Origin: DAOUBP01 sp964474695
GTDB lineage: Bacteria > Chloroflexota > Anaerolineae > CG2-30-64-16
Direction: 5' to 3'
NCBI GenBank assembly: GCA_964474695.1
Contig: CAYYTK010000007.1
Location: forward strand, 62,001 to 126,000
Length of the DNA stretch: 64,000 bases
In this document: positions 60,699 through 64,000 of the stretch, one piece after another
Position numbering within the stretch: position 1 is the stretch's first letter
Layout: every line of letters starts with the position of its first letter
The notes under the pieces: generated by a model
Seen by the model: the letters and a program-made list of their open reading frames with translations, nothing else
Databases searched by the model: none
What the model was told of the DNA's origin: nothing
Translations under genes and position numbers: made by a program

Positions 60699-61523
60699 TC
60701 AGGCGCTCGCCATGCTCACTAATGCGCGGAATGCCCGATACGCTTCGGGCATGTCCGCGGCGGTGTACGCCACCTGTTTACCCGCCGGCCGGCGCGCGCC
60801 GGGCATGATCGCTGCCGCGTCGGCCATCTCCGAGCGGATGAACTCGACTGTCACGGTGACAGGGGCTGCAATCCGGAAGGGTGCAGGCGCCTGGCCGGAC
60901 ACCGCCCGGCGGACCGCCCGCGCAGCCGCTTGCTCGATCAGTTGCGCGGTGATCTCAGGGGGCAGACATTCGGCCGAGTTTCGACCGGTGGCGTGCTTGA
61001 CCACTGCGGTTTCGACAGGCCCCAGCAGTGCGGCGGCTTCGGCGCAGGCGGTCTGATCGGCGGAGATCAGCACCACCGGCGCGCTGAAGTGGCCGCACAC
61101 AGCCGCGTTCATGCCGATCTCGCCGACTGCTTCGCCGTTTAGCCAGACCCCATTTACCCGGGCGCTGGACCAGGTGTGATCCAGGATCGCGTCGGTGGCG
61201 CCCACCCGGGCGTGATAGCCGACGAAAAAGACCGCATCCACGCCGCTTTCCACTCCCTGCACCATCGAAAGCGGGCGAGGCGAGCCGGAATTGAGCCGCG
61301 CTCGGCTGTCGAGCAGTTCAATCAGGATGTTGCGGTTGTCCCAGTGCCCGTCGCTGACGACCACTTCGCCGGCGCCGCCCGCATACGCCCCGCGGATGGC
61401 CGCGTTGACATCCCCCGTCATCAGCCGGCGAAACCGGTCATATTCGGCGTGTGACGGGTTGGTCTGGTCGCTGTGCACCACCCCTGTGATCCCTTCCATA
61501 TCTGCTGCAATCAGAATCTTCAT
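60699..61523 (-). CDS. M55-family D-aminopeptidase (DppA-like)
   Basis: This 274-aa peptidase of the DppA type has conserved zinc-ligand stretches: ADMEGITGV (Asp8, Glu10), VVSDGHWDNRNIL (His), GYHARVG (His) and LNGEAVGEIGMNA (Glu). The nucleophile-bearing loop is KHATGRNSAECL. These enzymes cleave D-Ala-containing peptides, possibly from cell-wall turnover. AGAGGTG precedes the ATG at 61523. It is followed by the GNAT gene with a ten-base gap, so the two are one operon. Confidence 0.88.
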   Translation of the reverse strand: MKILIAADMEGITGVVHSDQTNPSHAEYDRFRRLMTGDVNAAIRGAYAGGAGEVVVSDGHWDNRNILIELLDSRARLNSGSPRPLSMVQGVESGVDAVFFVGYHARVGATDAILDHTWSSARVNGVWLNGEAVGEIGMNAAVCGHFSAPVVLISADQTACAEAAALLGPVETAVVKHATGRNSAECLPPEITAQLIEQAAARAVRRAVSGQAPAPFRIAAPVTVTVEFIRSEMADAAAIMPGARRPAGKQVAYTAADMPEAYRAFRALVSMASA

Positions 61524-61535
61524 GCTTCACCTCTC

Positions 61536-61565
61536 TTGACAAATGACCTGAGCGGGGCATAGTAT
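61536..61565 (+). promoter_or_regulatory. Divergent promoter region between the M55 and MBL genes
   Basis: Plus strand: TTGACA (61536-61541), 18-bp spacer, TAGTAT (61560-61565). On the minus strand TATACT (61561-61566) overlaps the same sequence and could serve as the -10 for the M55 gene, with only a weak -35. Confidence 0.55.
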
Positions 61566-61577
61566 ACGCTGTAGATT

Positions 61578-61632
61578 GTGAAACGCGAAACGTGGTGCGT
61601 GAAACGTGATGCGTGATGCGTGGTGCGTGGGG
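61578..61632. repeat. Degenerate short tandem repeats in the MBL gene leader
   Basis: The stretch consists of variants of GTGAAACG, GTGATGC and GTGGTGC in direct order, a 7-11 nt unit repeated about six times. It lies between the divergent promoter and the MBL ATG and would be transcribed as leader RNA. Confidence 0.65.
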
Positions 61633-61694
61633 CGCGGTGAGCGGCGCGTGAGGGCGTCTCCGTTCGGAGATAGCAGGCGGTGCGAGGAGAGCCG

Positions 61695-62561
61695 ATGACC
61701 TGGCTGAAGCGAGCCTTCTCGGGCTGGCGGTGGGTGGCGGTGCTGGCTTTGCTGGCTGTTGTCGCGTGGCTGGCGTTGCGCGGCCTGCCCGATGGCAAGC
61801 TGCACGTCTACTTTCTGGATGTCGGCCAGGGGGATGCGATCCTGGTGACGGCGCCTGATGGCCGGCAGATCCTGGTGGACGGTGGGCCGAATCCAACGGC
61901 GCTGCTCAACGAGCTCGGCGCGGTGCTGCCGTTCTGGGACCGGAGCCTGGACCTGGTCGTGTTGACCCATCCGGATGCCGATCACATGACCGGCCTGGTT
62001 GCGCTGCTCCAGCGGTACAGCATTGGGCAGGTGCTGGATGTCCCACGGTCGGACGTGGCGCAGAACGCCGGGCCCTGGTTGGAAGGCCTGCGCCGCGCGG
62101 CGGTCCCACGCAGCTATGCCCAACGCGGCAGCACCATTCCCGTGGGCGATCTACTGATCACCGTGCTTAACCCCGGCCCTGAGTCGTTGACCAGCACCGT
62201 CTTTGACGATAATAACAATGCTATCGTGCTGCGCCTGGATTACGGGCGGATCAGCCTGTTGCTGACCGGTGACGCCGAGCGCGAGGCCGAGGATGCGTTG
62301 ATGGCGGGCGGTGCGCCGGTGCGCGCCGATGTACTGAAGATCGGCCACCACGGCAGCAACGGCGCCACTTCGGCGGCTTTCGTGGCCGCAGTCAGTCCGC
62401 ACCTGGCGATCATTTCGGTTGGCCGCGATAATGACTTCGGCCATCCTCATCCGGCCGTGTTGGAGCGCCTGGCCGGCATCGAAGTGCTGCGGACCGATCT
62501 GAACGGGCGCATCGAGGTGGCGAGCGATGGGAGGACGATGTGGACAAGAACCGAGCGCTAG
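61695..62561 (+). CDS. Stand-alone ComEC-type metallo-beta-lactamase (exported or membrane-anchored)
   Basis: This 288-aa protein has one N-terminal hydrophobic helix (WVAVLALLAVVAWLAL). The MBL domain starts LPDGKLHVYFLDVGQGDAIL, carries the zinc motif THPDADHMTG, a metal-bridging Asp in LLLTGDAERE, and KIGHHGSNGATS. This matches the extracellular nuclease-like domain that is normally fused to ComEC. Here it is separate and 1.6 kb downstream of comEC, whose own tail is decayed. It may process incoming DNA. ATG 61695 follows GAGGAGA. Confidence 0.86.
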   Translation: MTWLKRAFSGWRWVAVLALLAVVAWLALRGLPDGKLHVYFLDVGQGDAILVTAPDGRQILVDGGPNPTALLNELGAVLPFWDRSLDLVVLTHPDADHMTGLVALLQRYSIGQVLDVPRSDVAQNAGPWLEGLRRAAVPRSYAQRGSTIPVGDLLITVLNPGPESLTSTVFDDNNNAIVLRLDYGRISLLLTGDAEREAEDALMAGGAPVRADVLKIGHHGSNGATSAAFVAAVSPHLAIISVGRDNDFGHPHPAVLERLAGIEVLRTDLNGRIEVASDGRTMWTRTER

Positions 62562-62575
62562 GATAGGGGTGCGAG

Positions 62576-62986
62576 ATGCGGCTACTGATGTTTATGGCGC
62601 AGCGTTTCTGGTGGAGGTCCTATTCCAAAACGCTGGAAGATGTCGAGGACGTGCAGGTGGAGGAGACCGTAACCGAGGCGGCAGTGATCTTCATGCAGGT
62701 GGAGGCGAAGGATGCCGCGGTGCGCGAGGACGTCTTCCGTAAGGCGCTGAAGAATATCAAGTGGCTGGCCAACAAGCGCGGCCTGACACGCGTCGTCCTG
62801 CACTCGTTTACGCACCTGGGCGGCGAGAACGCGGAGCCGGAGTTTGCGGCCGCGCTGATCACCGAGCTGGCCGACCGCCTGCGCGCCACAGGCTATGAGG
62901 CCCGGATCACACCGTTCGGCTACTTCAACGAATGGGAGCTTAAAGTATACGGCGAGAGCCTGGGGAAGGTGTGGAAGGAGGTGTAG
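62576..62986 (+). CDS. Free-standing archaeal-type threonyl-tRNA editing domain protein
   Basis: This 136-aa protein resembles the archaea-specific N-terminal editing domain of threonyl-tRNA synthetase (DTD-like fold). The matching segments are MRLLMFMAQRFWW at the start, EAAVIFMQVEAKD, AVREDVFRKALKNIKWLA, TRVVLHSFTHLGG and TPFGYFNEWELKVYGESL. Such domains hydrolyse mischarged Ser-tRNA(Thr). No synthetase domain is attached. AGGGG lies before the ATG, and it follows the MBL gene by 14 bases, so it is probably co-transcribed. The family call is from motif recognition. Confidence 0.75.
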   Translation: MRLLMFMAQRFWWRSYSKTLEDVEDVQVEETVTEAAVIFMQVEAKDAAVREDVFRKALKNIKWLANKRGLTRVVLHSFTHLGGENAEPEFAAALITELADRLRATGYEARITPFGYFNEWELKVYGESLGKVWKEV

Positions 62987-63028
62987 CCGGCGCAGCGCGG
63001 ATGCCGCAGGGACATCTCAGCGGCGGGT

Positions 63029-64000
63029 TCAGCCTGCCAGCTCCAACTTCAGATTAGGCTCCACATCGAAATCCAGCGCCGCCGGTCCATCGCTTCGCAG
63101 CCGATGATAGGCGGCCGCGCCGATCATTGCGGCATTGTCGGTGCACAAGAAAAAGGGTGGGATGGAGACCGGCACAGGCAGGCGCGCGGCCGCGGCCGCG
63201 CGCAGCGCCTGATTGGCCGCGACCCCGCCGCAGACGCAGATCCTGGCCACGCCGAACTCCCGCGCGGCGTCCGCCGTTTTGCTCACCAACACGTCGACTA
63301 CGGCCGCCTGAAAGCTTGCCGCAAGGTCAGCAACAGGCAGGCCGGCTGTTTCACTGCCCAGTTCGCGCACCTGGCGCAGCACGGCGGTCTTGAGTCCGCT
63401 GAAGCTGAAGTTGTAGCGATGCTCAGCCTGGGTCGCGGGGCTGGTTAACCCGCGCGGAAAGGGGAATGCGGCCGGATTCCCGCCTTCGGCGGCCTTCTGG
63501 ATCGCGGGGCCGCCGGGGTAGCTCAGCCCTAACAGGCGTGCCACCTTGTCGAACGCCTCGCCCGCCGCGTCGTCCAGCGTCGCGCCCAGCCGTTCATAGT
63601 GGCCGTGATCGCGCATCAGGATCAGCTCGGTGTGACCGCCGGAGACGATCAGCACCAACAGGGGAAATGCCCGGCCTGCCGCATCCAGCGCAGCCAGGCT
63701 GGGCCGGGTGATCGCCGCGGGGTCGATCTTGCCGCCCTCGTCCAACCAGTTGGAATAGAGGTGCCCCTCCATGTGGTTGACCGCGACCAGAGGCAGGCCC
63801 TGCCCCCACGCGATCGCCTTGGCTGCGTTCACTCCTACCAACAGCGATCCTGCCAGCCCAGGCCCGCGCGTCACCGCCAGGGCGGTCAGGTCATCCCAAC
63901 TCGTGCCTGCGTCGGACATGGCGCGCGCGATCACCGGCACGATGTCGAACATGTGCTGCCGCGAGGCGATCTCGGGGAAGACGCCGCCATAGGGGCGGTG
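63029..64000 (-). CDS. tsaD: tRNA N6-adenosine threonylcarbamoyltransferase TsaD (N-terminus outside window)
   Basis: TsaD (Kae1/Gcp) makes the t6A37 modification of ANN-decoding tRNAs with TsaB, TsaE and TsaC. The frame is open to the right edge and includes YGGVFPEIASRQH. Further along are TRGPGLAGSLLVG, the metal-binding VNHMEGHLYSNW, LIVSGGHTELILM, DDAAGEAFDKVARLLGLSYPGG and the C-terminal CVCGGVAANQALR and FLCTDNAAMIGAA. Only about the first 35-40 residues are missing (323 codons visible). It converges with the editing-domain gene across 42 bases. Confidence 0.94.
   Translation of the reverse strand, partial: HRPYGGVFPEIASRQHMFDIVPVIARAMSDAGTSWDDLTALAVTRGPGLAGSLLVGVNAAKAIAWGQGLPLVAVNHMEGHLYSNWLDEGGKIDPAAITRPSLAALDAAGRAFPLLVLIVSGGHTELILMRDHGHYERLGATLDDAAGEAFDKVARLLGLSYPGGPAIQKAAEGGNPAAFPFPRGLTSPATQAEHRYNFSFSGLKTAVLRQVRELGSETAGLPVADLAASFQAAVVDVLVSKTADAAREFGVARICVCGGVAANQALRAAAAARLPVPVSIPPFFLCTDNAAMIGAAAYHRLRSDGPAALDFDVEPNLKLELAG

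Noticed and set aside
1..64000. tRNA, rRNA, CRISPR arrays, insertion sequences or prophage
   Set aside because: No T-loop/anticodon patterns, spaced direct repeats, transposase or integrase genes were seen; gaps between genes are under 300 bp.
1..64000. Selenoprotein gene with an in-frame TGA
   Set aside because: SelB prompted a look, but no gene here is interrupted by a TGA flanked by continuing homology.

Overview
The window is GC-rich, gene-dense bacterial chromosome. It carries about 55 protein genes with short intergenic gaps, and I saw no rRNA, tRNA, CRISPR array or insertion sequence. The gene content fits a member of the Chloroflexota (Anaerolineae or Caldilineae type): a DUF951 gene, a K+-independent type H+-pyrophosphatase, a Vms1-like release-factor homologue, many short GT4 glycosyltransferases, and secreted proteins with an 'LPLI' linker. 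This assignment is inference from gene content; no rRNA is present to confirm it.

Layout. 1-3.1 kb: end of a coiled-coil protein gene, then selB. 3.1-5.8 kb (minus): sugar kinase, parA, parB. 5.9-8.7 kb (minus): the classical rpmH-rnpA-yidD-yidC-jag operon, driven by a near-perfect sigma-70 promoter but without dnaA beside it. 8.7-11.5 kb (minus): RNase D-like exonuclease, DUF951, MFS exporter. 11.7-21.5 kb (plus): separately promoted housekeeping and stress genes: hppA, kbl, a LysM lipoprotein, a CbpA-type DnaJ, a Vms1-like release factor homologue and clpC.

21.6-47.5 kb (plus): a 26-kb surface-glycan locus. It has a GT2, seven GT4 glycosyltransferases (one fused to a methyltransferase), four further SAM methyltransferases, a sugar epimerase, two polytopic glycosyltransferases, a flippase-like membrane protein, the Wzm/Wzt ABC exporter pair with a C-terminal glycan-recognition domain, and secreted proteins (a four-repeat beta protein, a TolB-type propeller lipoprotein, a glycoside-hydrolase-like protein). 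Together these look like synthesis, methyl-modification and ABC-type export of a cell-surface polysaccharide or glycoprotein glycan.

47.5-49.6 kb (minus): an envelope-stress-type operon (LiaF-like, PspC-like, DUF5668-like). Its first gene is frameshifted exactly at a perfect 34-bp inverted repeat. 49.8-53.9 kb: DUF4870-like protein, small membrane protein, THEP1-like NTPase, GNAT, and a tyrosine autokinase (Wzc/BY-kinase) with eight consecutive C-terminal tyrosines, which probably regulates the glycan locus. 53.9-64 kb: a 23S rRNA m5U methyltransferase homologue that has lost its catalytic cysteine, a PEP-synthase-like ATP-grasp protein lacking the swivelling domain, comEC with a decayed metallo-beta-lactamase tail, two GNAT/M55 genes, a separate intact ComEC-type metallo-beta-lactamase, a free-standing archaeal-type ThrRS editing domain, and the truncated start of tsaD.

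The observations most worth checking are the frameshifting inverted repeat (49210-49301), the Cys-to-Gly change in the rRNA methyltransferase, the divided ComEC, the Vms1-like release factor, and the free-standing threonyl-tRNA editing domain.
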